Shown here: positions 1-8,454 of the stretch, one piece after another | Layout of the letters: the number at the start of each line of letters is the position of its first letter | Position numbering within the stretch: position 1 is the first letter of the stretch | NCBI GenBank assembly: GCA_963722555.1 | Contig: CAVRNQ010000006.1 | Coordinates: forward strand, 1,364,001 to 1,428,000 | Direction: 5' to 3' | DNA: 64,000 nucleotides | DNA from: Bog-366 sp963722555 | Lineage (GTDB): Bacteria; Acidobacteriota; Terriglobia; UBA7540 | The notes under the pieces: model-generated | Seen by the model: the letters and a program-made list of their open reading frames with translations, nothing else | Database searches by the model: none | What the model was told of the DNA's origin: nothing | Position numbers and translations under genes: made by a program

Positions 1-1097
1 CGAAGGAGCTTGCGCACACCCTCCGCCAGCGCGGCGCCATTCGAGGGGGCCACCCGAAGGCCGCAACCCGTGGCGGACACCAGTGCCGCGGCCTCTCCCG
101 CCACGGAACACAGAAGCGGCTTCCCCGCGGCCATGTACTCATAGAGCTTGGAGGGGATGGTGATCTCGAACAAGGGATCGTTCCGCAGGATAAGCAGCAG
201 CGCGTCGCAGGCGAGGAGAACTCCATTCACGCGTTCCCGAGGCATGCCGCCGAGGAACCTGACATTCTCAAGACCCCGAGTTCGTGCCAACCGGAGAACG
301 CGCGCCTTATCAATTCCCTCCCCCGCCAACAGGAACTCGACGGGCTGATCACCCAACTGCTCCGCGGCGTCGAGCACCGTCTCCAACCCCTGGGCGAGGC
401 CGTGGTTGCCAACGTAGCCCACCAGGAATCTCCCCCTGAGCTCGGGCGACTGTCTCAGCTCTTCATCCGGCGCGATACCTGTAAACGATTGCCACCGGAC
501 TCCATTGGGAATGACGGCCACGTGTTCGCGCGGTAGGCCCAGACTAAACAGGTATTGCTTGAATCCCTCGGTGATTCCCACCACTCGGGCGCAGCGGCGG
601 TAAAAGAACCGCTCGACACGCCGCAGCAGGCTGAGCAAGCAGCCGCCCCGCATCACCCGAATCGCGCGGGCGGAGTCTGGCCAGATGTCCTGGAGGTCGA
701 AAACCAGTGGCGTCCCATGCCACCAGTGCGCGGGCAAGGCGGCTAGGCCCGTAGGCAGGGGAGATATCGCCAGCAGCGCATCGGCCCGGCGTTGGAAGAT
801 TCCGCACCAAGCCGCGGAAAGCATAAAGGTCGCGTAGGTGAGAGAACGCCACAGGGCTCCCGCGCGCAGGGAGCGGAATACCGGCACGCGGAAGATTCGA
901 AAACCTTCCGGCGCCCATACCTCCTTCGCCGCACCCCGGCAGAACGGCAGGCCCAGGCTCGCGGGGTGGTTGGGCTTGCCGGTGATCACGGTCACGTCGT
1001 GGCCGCGGCCCGCCAGGCTCTCAGCCAGGTCCCAGGCTCGCCTGCCGGTCGCCATGGTTTCGGGCGGGAAATGTTGCGTGAAGATCAGGATTCTCAT
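1..1097 (-). CDS. Glycosyltransferase family 4 (WcaI/WbuB-like), C-terminus cut by window edge
   Basis: The frame is open from an ATG at 1097 to the window edge, so the C-terminus and stop are missing. The translation starts MRILIFTQHFPPE and contains the GT-B features PLVFDLQDIWPDS, an IPNGV linker and a C-terminal nucleotide-sugar site (PSKLYEYMAAGKPLL). This is typical of family 4 transferases that add a sugar from a nucleotide donor to a lipid-linked glycan at the cytoplasmic face of the membrane. Its ATG overlaps the TGA of the upstream epimerase gene (ATGA), so the two are translationally coupled in the exopolysaccharide operon. Donor and acceptor are unknown. Confidence 0.85.
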   Translation of the reverse strand, partial: MRILIFTQHFPPETMATGRRAWDLAESLAGRGHDVTVITGKPNHPASLGLPFCRGAAKEVWAPEGFRIFRVPVFRSLRAGALWRSLTYATFMLSAAWCGIFQRRADALLAISPLPTGLAALPAHWWHGTPLVFDLQDIWPDSARAIRVMRGGCLLSLLRRVERFFYRRCARVVGITEGFKQYLFSLGLPREHVAVIPNGVRWQSFTGIAPDEELRQSPELRGRFLVGYVGNHGLAQGLETVLDAAEQLGDQPVEFLLAGEGIDKARVLRLARTRGLENVRFLGGMPRERVNGVLLACDALLLILRNDPLFEITIPSKLYEYMAAGKPLLCSVAGEAAALVSATGCGLRVAPSNGAALAEGVRKLL

Positions 1098-2077
1098 GCC
1101 AGCAGGTCAGCCACTTCCATCGGCTCCGCAGTGTCGAGAGCGCCTGCGAGGCCGGACTCCGCTTCGCGCGGAGCGTAGTACTTCTTCATCCACTCCAGCG
1201 TCAGGGCCAAGCCTTCCGCCAGGCGAACCTTGGGGCAGTGCCCCAAATCGCGCGCCGCCTTGGATACGTCAATCTTTTTGTCCCGCGTCGTGAAAGGTTC
1301 CGAGTCCCGGTAAGTCACGTAGCGGTCGTCTTTGCCGAGATAGTTCAGGACAAAATCGGAGACGCTCTTGATGTCGTGGTACTCGGTCGATCCCACGTTA
1401 TAGACTTCGCCGGGGATGAAATTGTCCACGATGTTCCCCAGGGTGAAGGCCGCGTCCGTGACGTAGGTCGAGCTGCGGTGATGATTGAGGTAAACGGTAT
1501 AGGGAAGATCGTGCAGCGCGCGGAAGCAGAACAGGCAAGTCACGCTGCGGTAGTTGCTGTACTCTTCCCCCGGCCCATAGACGTTGAACAAGCGGACGCG
1601 CACCGTCTCCGTTCCGAGCCGGGCGGCGGAATTCATGACTTGCATTTCGCCCACCCACTTGGTCATGGCGTAATCGTTCAACTGGCGGATGGCGTGGGTC
1701 TCCATGACTTCCTCGCGCATCACCCCGTCCCAGTCCCCATAGACTTCCGAGCTGGAGAAGAAGACCATGCGAAAGCGGTGTCGTTCCTGGAGCCGGATCA
1801 GGTTTTTCGTCCCGATGACATTCGTCCGCCACAAGTTCTCGTAGAAGTCCTCGCCGTTCCACCGCCCGAATTCCGCCGCCAGGTGATACACGTAGTCAAA
1901 GCGCAGCCGCTCGAACACGCGCTCCGCCTGGCGATACTCCGAGACATCACAGCGCAGGTATTGCGGATCATGATGATGGCAAAGGTCTGACACCCAGACC
2001 TCGTGCCCACGCCGCCGCAGTTCACCCACCACGAACGGCCCCACTGCCCCCAGACCACCAGTGACCAGGATTCGCAT
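1094..2077 (-). CDS. NAD-dependent epimerase/dehydratase (extended SDR)
   Basis: 327 residues, the usual length for an extended SDR nucleotide-sugar epimerase or dehydratase. The N-terminal Rossmann motif is GGLGAVG (residues 7-13), the active-site serine lies in FFSSSEVYG and the catalytic YxxxK is YAMTK. The start is an ATG preceded by a GGAGAAGG ribosome site. Such enzymes make activated sugars for polysaccharide assembly, which fits the flanking glycosyltransferase genes. The exact reaction (4-epimerase, 4,6-dehydratase or decarboxylase) cannot be read from sequence alone. About 14 bp separate it from the upstream glycosyltransferase. Confidence 0.85.
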   Translation of the reverse strand: MRILVTGGLGAVGPFVVGELRRRGHEVWVSDLCHHHDPQYLRCDVSEYRQAERVFERLRFDYVYHLAAEFGRWNGEDFYENLWRTNVIGTKNLIRLQERHRFRMVFFSSSEVYGDWDGVMREEVMETHAIRQLNDYAMTKWVGEMQVMNSAARLGTETVRVRLFNVYGPGEEYSNYRSVTCLFCFRALHDLPYTVYLNHHRSSTYVTDAAFTLGNIVDNFIPGEVYNVGSTEYHDIKSVSDFVLNYLGKDDRYVTYRDSEPFTTRDKKIDVSKAARDLGHCPKVRLAEGLALTLEWMKKYYAPREAESGLAGALDTAEPMEVADLLA

Positions 2078-2090
2078 CGTTACCTTCTCC

Positions 2091-3032
2091 TCACACGCGC
2101 GGCGTCGAGAGTTCGGCGTTCATTGCTCTGCGCCTCGGCGTCTCTGCGGTGCTGCCATCTTCCGCGCGCGACCGATTCATTCCGCGCGCCTCAGAGCAGG
2201 CTCGACGCTCCACAATCTTCACGCCCACGAGAAATGGGTACCAGAAGCTCCATAAGACGTGGTAGATGAAGCCCGCTTGGCCATCCAGGAAACCAGCCTT
2301 CCCAATGTAATTGCGGAAGAAGAATAGGAAAGGCCGGAGCAGGACCGGCAGTCGGTTCCAAACCCGCAGCTTGATCCACCGTTTTCTTTCTGCCGGTGAT
2401 CCCCAGAAGCGTGCTGCGAGTGCGTCCCGGTACCCTCCCCCGAATTTCTCCTGGAAGTACTCGTCCGCCTCGAGTTCGGCGTAGCGATTGTGCTTGGAAA
2501 CCCAATCGCGCAGCGGCCGGAGGTCGCGATGCTCGAAGGGTTCGGCGAGATAGTCAACCTTCCCGTCCAGAATCACGTGTTCGTTCATCGGCCGGGCTTC
2601 GAACCTCGCCCGACGGGGCCGGTACAAGCGCATGAGCCAGGTTGGGTAGAGCCCGCCATGGCGAAGGAAGCGGCCGAGAAATATGTGCCGGAACTTCAGG
2701 TAGAAGCCCGCATAGTCCTGGCCCCGGTCGCAGATTGCGTCGCGGATTTCCGCCGCGAGCGCCGGCGGAATGCGTTCGTCAGCGTCGAGCATCAGCACCC
2801 ATTCGTGCGTGAGGGGCAGATTCCGGAGCGCCCAGTTGCGTTGCTCGGCATATCCCTCGAAGGCGTGCTCGTACACCCGAGCGCCCAGGGACCGGGCGAT
2901 TTCCACGGTTCGATCCTCACTCCCGGAATCGACCACAAAAACCTCGGCAGCCCAGCGCACACTCTCCAGGCACGCCGCCAGGTTGGCCTCTTCATTCCAG
3001 GTGAGGATGACGACTGCGACAGGGGTTTTCAT
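2091..3032 (-). CDS. Glycosyltransferase family 2 (WaaE/KdtX-like)
   Basis: 313 residues from the ATG at 3032. The frame stays open to 3158, but the extra N-terminus has no family character and lies upstream of MKTPVAVVILTWNEE, the normal GT-A start. The DxD-type motif is LMLDADERIP, and the C-terminal half (LRPFLFFFRNYIGKAGFLDG) matches the WaaE-like lipopolysaccharide core transferase subgroup, with a membrane-associated tail. The last ~20 residues (AETPRRRAMNAELSTPRV) are encoded by a 'gcagagacgccgaggcgcagag' type dispersed repeat rather than by family sequence, so the native stop has probably been replaced by repeat sequence. Sugar specificity is unknown. Confidence 0.82.
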   Translation of the reverse strand: MKTPVAVVILTWNEEANLAACLESVRWAAEVFVVDSGSEDRTVEIARSLGARVYEHAFEGYAEQRNWALRNLPLTHEWVLMLDADERIPPALAAEIRDAICDRGQDYAGFYLKFRHIFLGRFLRHGGLYPTWLMRLYRPRRARFEARPMNEHVILDGKVDYLAEPFEHRDLRPLRDWVSKHNRYAELEADEYFQEKFGGGYRDALAARFWGSPAERKRWIKLRVWNRLPVLLRPFLFFFRNYIGKAGFLDGQAGFIYHVLWSFWYPFLVGVKIVERRACSEARGMNRSRAEDGSTAETPRRRAMNAELSTPRV

Positions 3033-3168
3033 TCGCGTGTCCCAACAGCCCGCGGAAAAAATCGCAGGCGCTCTCATTCTGAGTCCATCGCTGTCATCCT
3101 GCGCGTTGACAGCCGTTTGGCTGCCCATCATGGATGGAAACTCGATGAGGAGACCCAATCACCCAACC

Positions 3169-3265
3169 TGTCATCCTGAGCAGCAGCGAAGGATCTGCAT
3201 GGGTTTTCAGTAACAAAGACAAATGCAGATCCTTCGTCCCGAAAGAACCGGGACTCAGGATGACA
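3169..3265. repeat. Palindromic TGTCATYCTGAG element, copy 1
   Basis: An imperfect inverted repeat. TGTCATCCTGAG at 3169-3180 pairs with CTCAGGATGACA at 3254-3265, and GAAGGATCTGCAT pairs with ATGCAGATCCTTC inside. It lies between two glycosyltransferase genes. Related copies lie at 4063, 7533, 15247, 42063 and 56365, with a degraded one at 3318. Confidence 0.85.
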
Positions 3266-3317
3266 GTTTCAGCGGTGGTGAATCGAAATGACTTACGCGT
3301 CGAGTTTCTGCAGAGCC

Positions 3318-3422
3318 CGTTCGCTGCGCTCAGGGTAAACTGCGCGAAGGACCCCGGCAGTTCACGGGGGTATGGCGACCAGAGTGAACTACGGGGGTTC
3401 TTCGCTTCGCTCAGAATGACAG
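3318..3422. repeat. Degraded palindromic TGTCATYCTGAG element, copy 2
   Basis: The right arm (TTCGCTTCGCTCAGAATGACA, ending near 3422) is clear and the left arm (TTCGCTGCGCTCAGGGT) is decayed. The right arm overlaps the end of the glycosyltransferase gene at 3411-4772: the TGA in its complement (CTGTCATTCTGAG) is that gene's stop codon. Confidence 0.65.
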
Positions 3423-4772
3423 CGCCTGCATATTCCGCCCCTGACGGAGATGTGGAACCTGCGCCGCTTCCAGCACTCGCCTGACGTGTTCATTCCAGCC
3501 GGGTGCGGCTGCGGCGCGGCGGTATCCCGCCACACCGAGGCGTTGCCGAAGGGCGCGATCCGTTGCCAGTCGGCTTATATTGCTCGCCAAATCTTCGGGG
3601 GAAAGCGGCTGGAAGTACACTGCGGCAGACCCACAGACCTCGCGATTGACGGGGGTATCCGCGGCCGCGATGGGCAAACCCGCGGCCATAGCCTCCGCCA
3701 GGGGGTGCCCGAAGGATTCAACCAGGGAGGGAAAGACAAAGATATCCGCCCCGCGGTAGAGTCGGAGCGCCTCCGCGCGGTCAAAGGGGCCGACGAACTC
3801 AACCCAAGGCGCAACACCTGTCTGCCCCGCCAGGGCCAGATCATCTCGATAGGTCGTGGTCCAGGCCGCATCCTTCCAGGCCGGATTCACCGTAGTCTTC
3901 AGCAGAAATTTCCGCCCTCCATCCCGATTGAGGAGTCGTATGGCCTCTAAGAGGGTCGCCAGATTTTTGTGCTCCGCGTAGAGGGAAACAAAGACCAGAC
4001 GGACGACTGAGCCGCATCCCCCGCCGGGCGCGGGGCTTGCACCTTCCACGGTCTGAGGGCTGAGGCTGCTGAAAATCGTTCCACGATTGTCATCCTGAGC
4101 CCGTTCGCTGTCATTCTGAGCGAAGCGAAGAATCTCGCTCTGCGTATCTTCTTGAAAATGGACAGGGCCAGATTCTTCGCTTCGCTCAGAATGACAGTTT
4201 TGAAGCCTTTTTCCGCAGCCTGTGAAGTCCTCCTCGGCGATTCCGTAGGGATTCACCAAGGCCTTGCCCACCTTCACCTCGGGACGCAGATCATCCAGCA
4301 GGGCTTGCGTCGGGGTCATCACCACATCGCAACGCGCTGCACTGCGGCGGACCAGCCAGCGGCGTAACCAGAAGCCCACCCTCGCTCCCCAAGTGTGCCG
4401 GGGCACGAACACCTCCCGGTAAATCTTGGAGAAATAGAGGGCATTGCACACCAGAAGGACTTGTCGCACCGGACAGCGGAACATCCCGAAATTCCCCGTG
4501 GAAAACAGCAGGTCGGCCGCGGTTTTACGCAAGTGGCTGCGCAGGGTAATTTGCTCCCACCACAACCTTCTCCACCAACTGGCGTGGCCGATGTTCGTGA
4601 CCAAGAGGTGAACGTTCCGCGCGAGGCCCACCTGTCCCCGGGCAGTTTCAGGCGGCAGGAAAACTTCAAACTCGTACCCACTCTCCGGCCCGGGCAAGCA
4701 ACGCAGGACGTTCGTGATGTAGGTCACCGCCCCACCCATCTTGGCGGAAGCAGCGTTGATGACGATTTTCAT
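3411..4772 (-). CDS. Glycosyltransferase family 4 carrying an in-frame repeat insertion
   Basis: 453 residues. The N-terminal GT-B domain runs from MKIVINAASAKMGGAVTYI to VNPYGIAEEDF, and the C-terminal domain from VVRLVFVSLYAEHKN, with the donor site FPSLVESFGHPLAEAMAAGLP. Between the domains lie about 53 residues that belong to neither, including CHSERSEES and ILRFAQND. They are the translation of a palindromic repeat at 4063-4222. Without them the protein would be about 400 residues, the family norm. The extreme C-terminus (MQALSF) and the stop codon come from a second repeat copy. The frame is intact, so the protein may still fold with the insert as an interdomain loop. It belongs to the exopolysaccharide operon. 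Confidence 0.85.
   Translation of the reverse strand: MKIVINAASAKMGGAVTYITNVLRCLPGPESGYEFEVFLPPETARGQVGLARNVHLLVTNIGHASWWRRLWWEQITLRSHLRKTAADLLFSTGNFGMFRCPVRQVLLVCNALYFSKIYREVFVPRHTWGARVGFWLRRWLVRRSAARCDVVMTPTQALLDDLRPEVKVGKALVNPYGIAEEDFTGCGKRLQNCHSERSEESGPVHFQEDTQSEILRFAQNDSERAQDDNRGTIFSSLSPQTVEGASPAPGGGCGSVVRLVFVSLYAEHKNLATLLEAIRLLNRDGGRKFLLKTTVNPAWKDAAWTTTYRDDLALAGQTGVAPWVEFVGPFDRAEALRLYRGADIFVFPSLVESFGHPLAEAMAAGLPIAAADTPVNREVCGSAAVYFQPLSPEDLASNISRLATDRALRQRLGVAGYRRAAAAPGWNEHVRRVLEAAQVPHLRQGRNMQALSF
4063..4222. repeat. Palindromic element inside a glycosyltransferase CDS, copy 3
   Basis: It is bounded by AGGCTGCTGAAAA at 4063 and TTTTTCCGCAGCCTG ending at 4222, the terminal inverted repeats seen in the intergenic copies. 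Inside are two left arms (TGTCATCCTGAG at 4088, TGTCATTCTGAG at 4109) and one right arm (CTCAGAATGACA at 4185-4196). The element adds about 53 codons without a stop in the host gene's frame. Confidence 0.88.
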
Positions 4773-4809
4773 GGGTAACGTGGAAGGATCAGTTTCCAGT
4801 TGTCAGTTC

Positions 4810-5670
4810 TCAGTCATCAGTACTCAGTCTGGCAGCCCCGTAGTTCGCCGGGCCCCCTACCCTTACAGCGCTGGGGAAGGCGCGATAGTCCAATCTGGGC
4901 GGCACGGCCGCGCGATCCCTGGGTAAAGTGGCCGGGCACGGTTTTTCAAAAATGGCGACAGCCGTCATATGACACCCGACGAGCGGCAGGAGCTTTTCCA
5001 TCGCCAGGTGGAAGGCGACAAACGCCAGGTGAATACCTGGAAGAAACACGCTGTAGCAAGGTTCGCCTGCAAATCTTTCGAGCGACGCCGTTTTGAACCC
5101 CGCCTCGCCCGCCATCCGCCGCATCGTCCTGGGACTACTGAAGCGATAATAGGTGGGGCAAGCGTCAGCCCTTTCGGTCATGGGCCCGTATTTCAGCCGA
5201 TGGGCCAGCCGATGGACCGCGAGGGGTGCTAGACGGGCCAGTAGGGCAACATAAGATCGTCCGTTGGGCCCGCTCACCACGAGTCTTCCACCCTCTTTCA
5301 AGACCCGGTAGCATTCGAGCAGGCAGGAACGCGGCTGCGGGAAATGCTCAAACACGTGCTCAGCGACAATCAGATCGACAGATTGAGAAGCCAGTGGCAG
5401 ATGTCCCGCGTCGCCACAGACCTTGAGGCGCCCGGGATTCTCCCGCAACACCTCCAGGCTGATGTCCAGCGCGAGCATGCGGCCCTTTCCGACACGCCGA
5501 TTCAGGACAGGTTCCAGGTCCACGTTCCCCGCCCCCAGGTGCAGTACGAATCCGCTCTCCCCGGCGAGGCTCTCGGTGAGGGCGCGGAACCTATCGACAT
5601 ACCGGAGCACGGCGCGGGGAAAGAACCACGCGTTCAGCCTCCGGTTCATTTCTCTGATTCTGCTGAGCAT
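4810..5670 (-). CDS. Class I SAM-dependent methyltransferase
   Basis: 286 residues from the ATG at 5670, which lies 18 bp after the stop of the upstream ligase gene. A longer frame to 5841 would overlap that gene by over 150 bp. The SAM-binding motif I is VLHLGAGNVDLEP, motif II/III is LALDISLEVL with CGDAGHLPL, and the post-motif is VSGPNG. The HVFEHFPQP stretch matches methyltransferase type 11 proteins. Within a polysaccharide operon such enzymes usually O-methylate a sugar, but the substrate here is unknown. The C-terminal ~30 residues are low in family character. Confidence 0.75.
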   Translation of the reverse strand: MLSRIREMNRRLNAWFFPRAVLRYVDRFRALTESLAGESGFVLHLGAGNVDLEPVLNRRVGKGRMLALDISLEVLRENPGRLKVCGDAGHLPLASQSVDLIVAEHVFEHFPQPRSCLLECYRVLKEGGRLVVSGPNGRSYVALLARLAPLAVHRLAHRLKYGPMTERADACPTYYRFSSPRTMRRMAGEAGFKTASLERFAGEPCYSVFLPGIHLAFVAFHLAMEKLLPLVGCHMTAVAIFEKPCPATLPRDRAAVPPRLDYRAFPSAVRVGGPANYGAARLSTDD

Positions 5671-5687
5671 GTCTACCGGCCGTGGAG

Positions 5688-7181
5688 TCACCACTTTGGA
5701 GACACGGGAGTCGGAAAGTGCCAGGGGCGAGTTCTCGATGTCTGCCTGCTCGATGATGGCTGGAAGGGATCGGCCAAATTGGGAACCATACTGACTACCC
5801 TTGCAGGCTGAGCCCGGCAGAGGGTGACGAGCACGCCCCAAGCGATCCAGAGTTGGGATTCAGCCCCGGAGAAGGCATGAACCGCACCGAGAACCAGGCA
5901 GACAGCCATTATGGTAACGAGCATTCCTGTGTATTCATCCCGCGAGCCGGTGGCAACGAGGCGGAACCCACGCTTTAGCCATGCTCCTAAGAACCATAGA
6001 AATAGCAGCAGCGCGAGCACCCCTCCTTCCAAAAGAATCTGCAGGTATCCTGAGTCCAAGCTCACTGTCAACGGAACATAATAACGCGGGTCATAATAGG
6101 GGCGCAGGGCAAAGGAGGAGTTGCCGAGACCAATGCCGGTCAGCAGGTATCCCGGATGTTCTTTCAATAATTCAAACGCAGCTTGTTCTGGACCCTCTAT
6201 CAAATCGACCCGGTTGGTAATCCTGGCGGAGTATATTCTGGAGGAGGTCCGGAGTCCGCCCGCCATGGCAATGACGCTCCCCACGACTATCCCGGAGAGC
6301 GCAGCGACCAGCACCAAGTGATCGAGACGCACTCGCCCTCGGTACCGCGACAAGAGGTAGAACAAGAACGGGGCGCTAATGAAGAAGGCAAAGAAACTCG
6401 AAGTGGAGAAAGTCAGAATGAACGCGATAACGTGCAAGGCGAGAATGGCATAACTGGTGAGCCAGGAGCGTAGTTGCACTACCGAAGTACACCTGGAAAA
6501 AACGATCAACACGATGCTGGGCAGCAAGTACCTGGCTGCCTCCTTGGGCTCGCCGGCGAAAGAGCCGACGCGGAAGACCTGGAGCGAGCCGACCTGAAAC
6601 AACGCGTACCCGTCACTCAGATCGGCCTGGGCCCGGTGAATACTCATGATGGGCCAGCCGTAGTAGTAACCGAAGAACTGATAGATGCCGTACGCCGCCA
6701 CCAGCGTTGAGGCGAACAGCATTGCTTTGCAAAGCCTTACGCGCGAAGCCTGATCCGCCGCCCAGCCCAGGATTGCCACTAAGGCCGAAACGCGCAGGCA
6801 GAGCGAAAGCACTTGAACTATAGGCCGGAAACTGGGAGAGCGAAGCAGGCCAAACCCCTCGTCAGAGGCGCGCGGCATCAATACATAGGCGCCCAAAGTT
6901 GATAGGGTTGCGACGAGGACAAAAAGCAAGACGGACGCTGGAACTTGTATTCCGCCCCGGCGAAGCCTGATGACGGCGTATTGCGCCGGAAAGGTCACCA
7001 GAAATATGAGCAGAACAAGTTTGCTGAAGCTCAGCGAAACAAGTCCGTGCAAGTCAAAGTTGCTGGTGGGCATTACGAGCACGAGCAGGACCGGAACCCA
7101 CCGCGGATTGAGCGCGATGAGCGTGAGGCTCAGCAAACCCAGCAGAATGTATACAGCTATCAGTCCCCAGCCTGCTTCCAT
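5688..7181 (-). CDS. O-antigen ligase / polymerase family membrane protein
   Basis: 497 residues with about ten hydrophobic segments, starting MEAGWGLIAVYILLGLLSL. A long periplasmic loop near the C-terminal third contains LTGIGLGNSSFALRPYYDP, the region where the WaaL/Wzy (O-antigen ligase-like) family keeps its conserved residues. Members join or polymerise lipid-linked glycans on the outer face of the inner membrane. Its place between flippase and glycosyltransferase genes supports a role as polymerase of the exopolysaccharide repeat unit; ligase and polymerase cannot be told apart from sequence. The C-terminal ~40 residues after the last membrane helix are hydrophilic. Confidence 0.8.
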   Translation of the reverse strand: MEAGWGLIAVYILLGLLSLTLIALNPRWVPVLLVLVMPTSNFDLHGLVSLSFSKLVLLIFLVTFPAQYAVIRLRRGGIQVPASVLLFVLVATLSTLGAYVLMPRASDEGFGLLRSPSFRPIVQVLSLCLRVSALVAILGWAADQASRVRLCKAMLFASTLVAAYGIYQFFGYYYGWPIMSIHRAQADLSDGYALFQVGSLQVFRVGSFAGEPKEAARYLLPSIVLIVFSRCTSVVQLRSWLTSYAILALHVIAFILTFSTSSFFAFFISAPFLFYLLSRYRGRVRLDHLVLVAALSGIVVGSVIAMAGGLRTSSRIYSARITNRVDLIEGPEQAAFELLKEHPGYLLTGIGLGNSSFALRPYYDPRYYVPLTVSLDSGYLQILLEGGVLALLLFLWFLGAWLKRGFRLVATGSRDEYTGMLVTIMAVCLVLGAVHAFSGAESQLWIAWGVLVTLCRAQPARVVSMVPNLADPFQPSSSRQTSRTRPWHFPTPVSPKW

Positions 7182-7486
7182 AGGAATCCTGTTTCAGTTC
7201 CTCGCGGCGAGCGAGAAGTCGGAACTAGATCCGGCTGACCCTCTCAAACGCTTCCCTCTAATGCCGGGACCGCTGCTATGCCGAGAAGCAGGTTGCGCAG
7301 AGTTTGTGCAGTTCAAACTCTGCGGCTTGGACTTTCGATAACGATCGTTGGCAGGTGAAATCCGTATCATCGCGTGGTCGGGTGCGGATGGTGATTCAGA
7401 CGGAACGGAATGACGAGCCGCAGAGTATTGCTCCACCGCGCAAAACTCTGCCGGCTGGCGGGCCTGACCACGTGCTGGAGGCCCGA

Positions 7487-7736
7487 GCTAGCCCGGATTT
7501 CTCACCACAGAATTGGAAGGGCGGGGCTTTAGAGGCTGCGGAAAAACGCTCCGATGCTGTCATCCTGAGCGAAGCGAAGGACCCCTGTATTTGAATTTTC
7601 AAGCAAATACTGAGGTCCTTCGTCGGCTTCGCCTCCTCAGGATGACAGTGTGAGGGGTTTTTCCGCAGCCTGTTTAGCCCCGCCCTTCCGGCAGCCCCCC
7701 TATGCGTTCCAGCGTGGTGAGAAATCCGCGCTAGGC
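7487..7736. repeat. 250-bp MITE-like element enclosing a palindromic repeat
   Basis: The outer inverted repeats contain GGATTTCTCACCAC (left, 7495-7508) and GTGGTGAGAAATCC (right, 7714-7727), flanked by GCTAG-like ends. Inside them are GGAAGGGCGGGGCT and AGCCCCGCCCTTCC arms, then the inner element 7533-7672 with AGGCTGCGGAAAAAC / GTTTTTCCGCAGCCT ends and a TGTCATCCTGAG palindrome core. A second copy lies at 15181-15427 in the opposite orientation. No transposase is encoded. Confidence 0.8.
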
Positions 7737-7830
7737 TTGCTACGACCTAGAAGCAGGGGCGGTTCGCGAACCGCCCCTACTGGCAAATCCTCGGGCCCGC
7801 GTTACGGGCTGGTGCGGCTCCACTGCCAAC

Positions 7831-8005
7831 TCGACCACCCGCTGGTCCCCTCCTGAACCAGGAGGGGAATATGTCGGACAATTAGGCATCTTTCCGAAAA
7901 ATGGCGCCTACCCGTAGGAACAACAGATAATAACTGCCTTGACAAGCCAGCGGGTCCGGTGCTAGTCTGCGGGGGTAGGTCATAGGGCCGAACAGGGCTC
8001 GGCCA
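7831..8005 (+). repeat. Dispersed ~175-bp repeat 'family B', copy 1
   Basis: It aligns over its whole length with the complement of 28646-28824. Shared blocks include CTCCTGAACCAGGAGGGGAA, GGACAATTAGGCA, CTACCCGTAGG, CTTGACAAG and GGGCCGAACAGGGCTCGGCC. It contains hairpins and a promoter-like TTGACA-18-TAGTCT. Confidence 0.8.
7939..7968 (+). promoter_or_regulatory. Promoter-like sequence inside repeat family B
   Basis: TTGACA at 7939-7944 is followed after 18 bp by TAGTCT at 7963-7968. The same pair (TTGACA-18-TAGCCT) is kept in the other copy of this repeat although flanking bases differ, which suggests the motif matters. No gene starts directly downstream here. Confidence 0.35.
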
Positions 8006-8011
8006 CGATGG

Positions 8012-8073
8012 TCAATTTGATACTGTAGCGGCGAGTTTACCTCGCCAAATGGCGGCGTAAAGCCGCCTCTACA
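8012..8073. repeat. 62-bp 'tagcggcg' hairpin repeat (family C), copy 1
   Basis: TCAATTTGAT, then TGTAGCGGCGAGTTTACC and TCGCCAAATGGCGG, ending AAGCCGCCTCTAC. Nearly identical to 29101-29162; a diverged relative lies at 38094-38204. The arms GCGGCG...CGCC can fold. Confidence 0.8.
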
Positions 8074-8237
8074 TCTAATCGACCCACTACGGTTTGCCAT
8101 GATATGCCAGAAACAAAAGGGATTAACGGTTGAGAGCGAAAACCTTGCAAAAATCTATATCATTGAAATGAAAAGAGTTAGTTATTTCTGCAGTGACCAG
8201 GGCGACGAAAAAAAGGGGGCCCCAAAATGAAGGTAAG

Positions 8238-8360
8238 TTCCACTATGTTGTTGAAAACAAATGTAGAAAAAATGTCAGTTTGTGGGCTTTCCATGATGTT
8301 GATGAAAACAAATGAGTTATAGTTATTCTTCCAAGATGTCGATGAAAATAAAGGAGAAAG
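8238..8360. repeat. Three AT-rich ~31-bp direct repeats
   Basis: Units start at 8238, 8289 and 8329, each of the form TTCCAnnATGT, then TGAAAACAAATG or a close variant. Spacing is 51 and 40 bp, so this is not a regular CRISPR array. Similar words appear complemented near 28288 and 28436, beside the other copy of repeat family B. Confidence 0.6.
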
Positions 8361-8454
8361 GCGCTTGGTGCGAGGTCGAGAAAGTGGACGGTAGCAAGCG
8401 CCGCTCGGACCTGTTCGCGACTTTTCGCGGCCGCCGCGCCCGCCAGACGAAGCG

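Noticed and set aside
8238..8360. Possible CRISPR array
   Set aside because: Only three units, unequal spacing of 51 and 40 bp, units diverge, and no cas gene is present.
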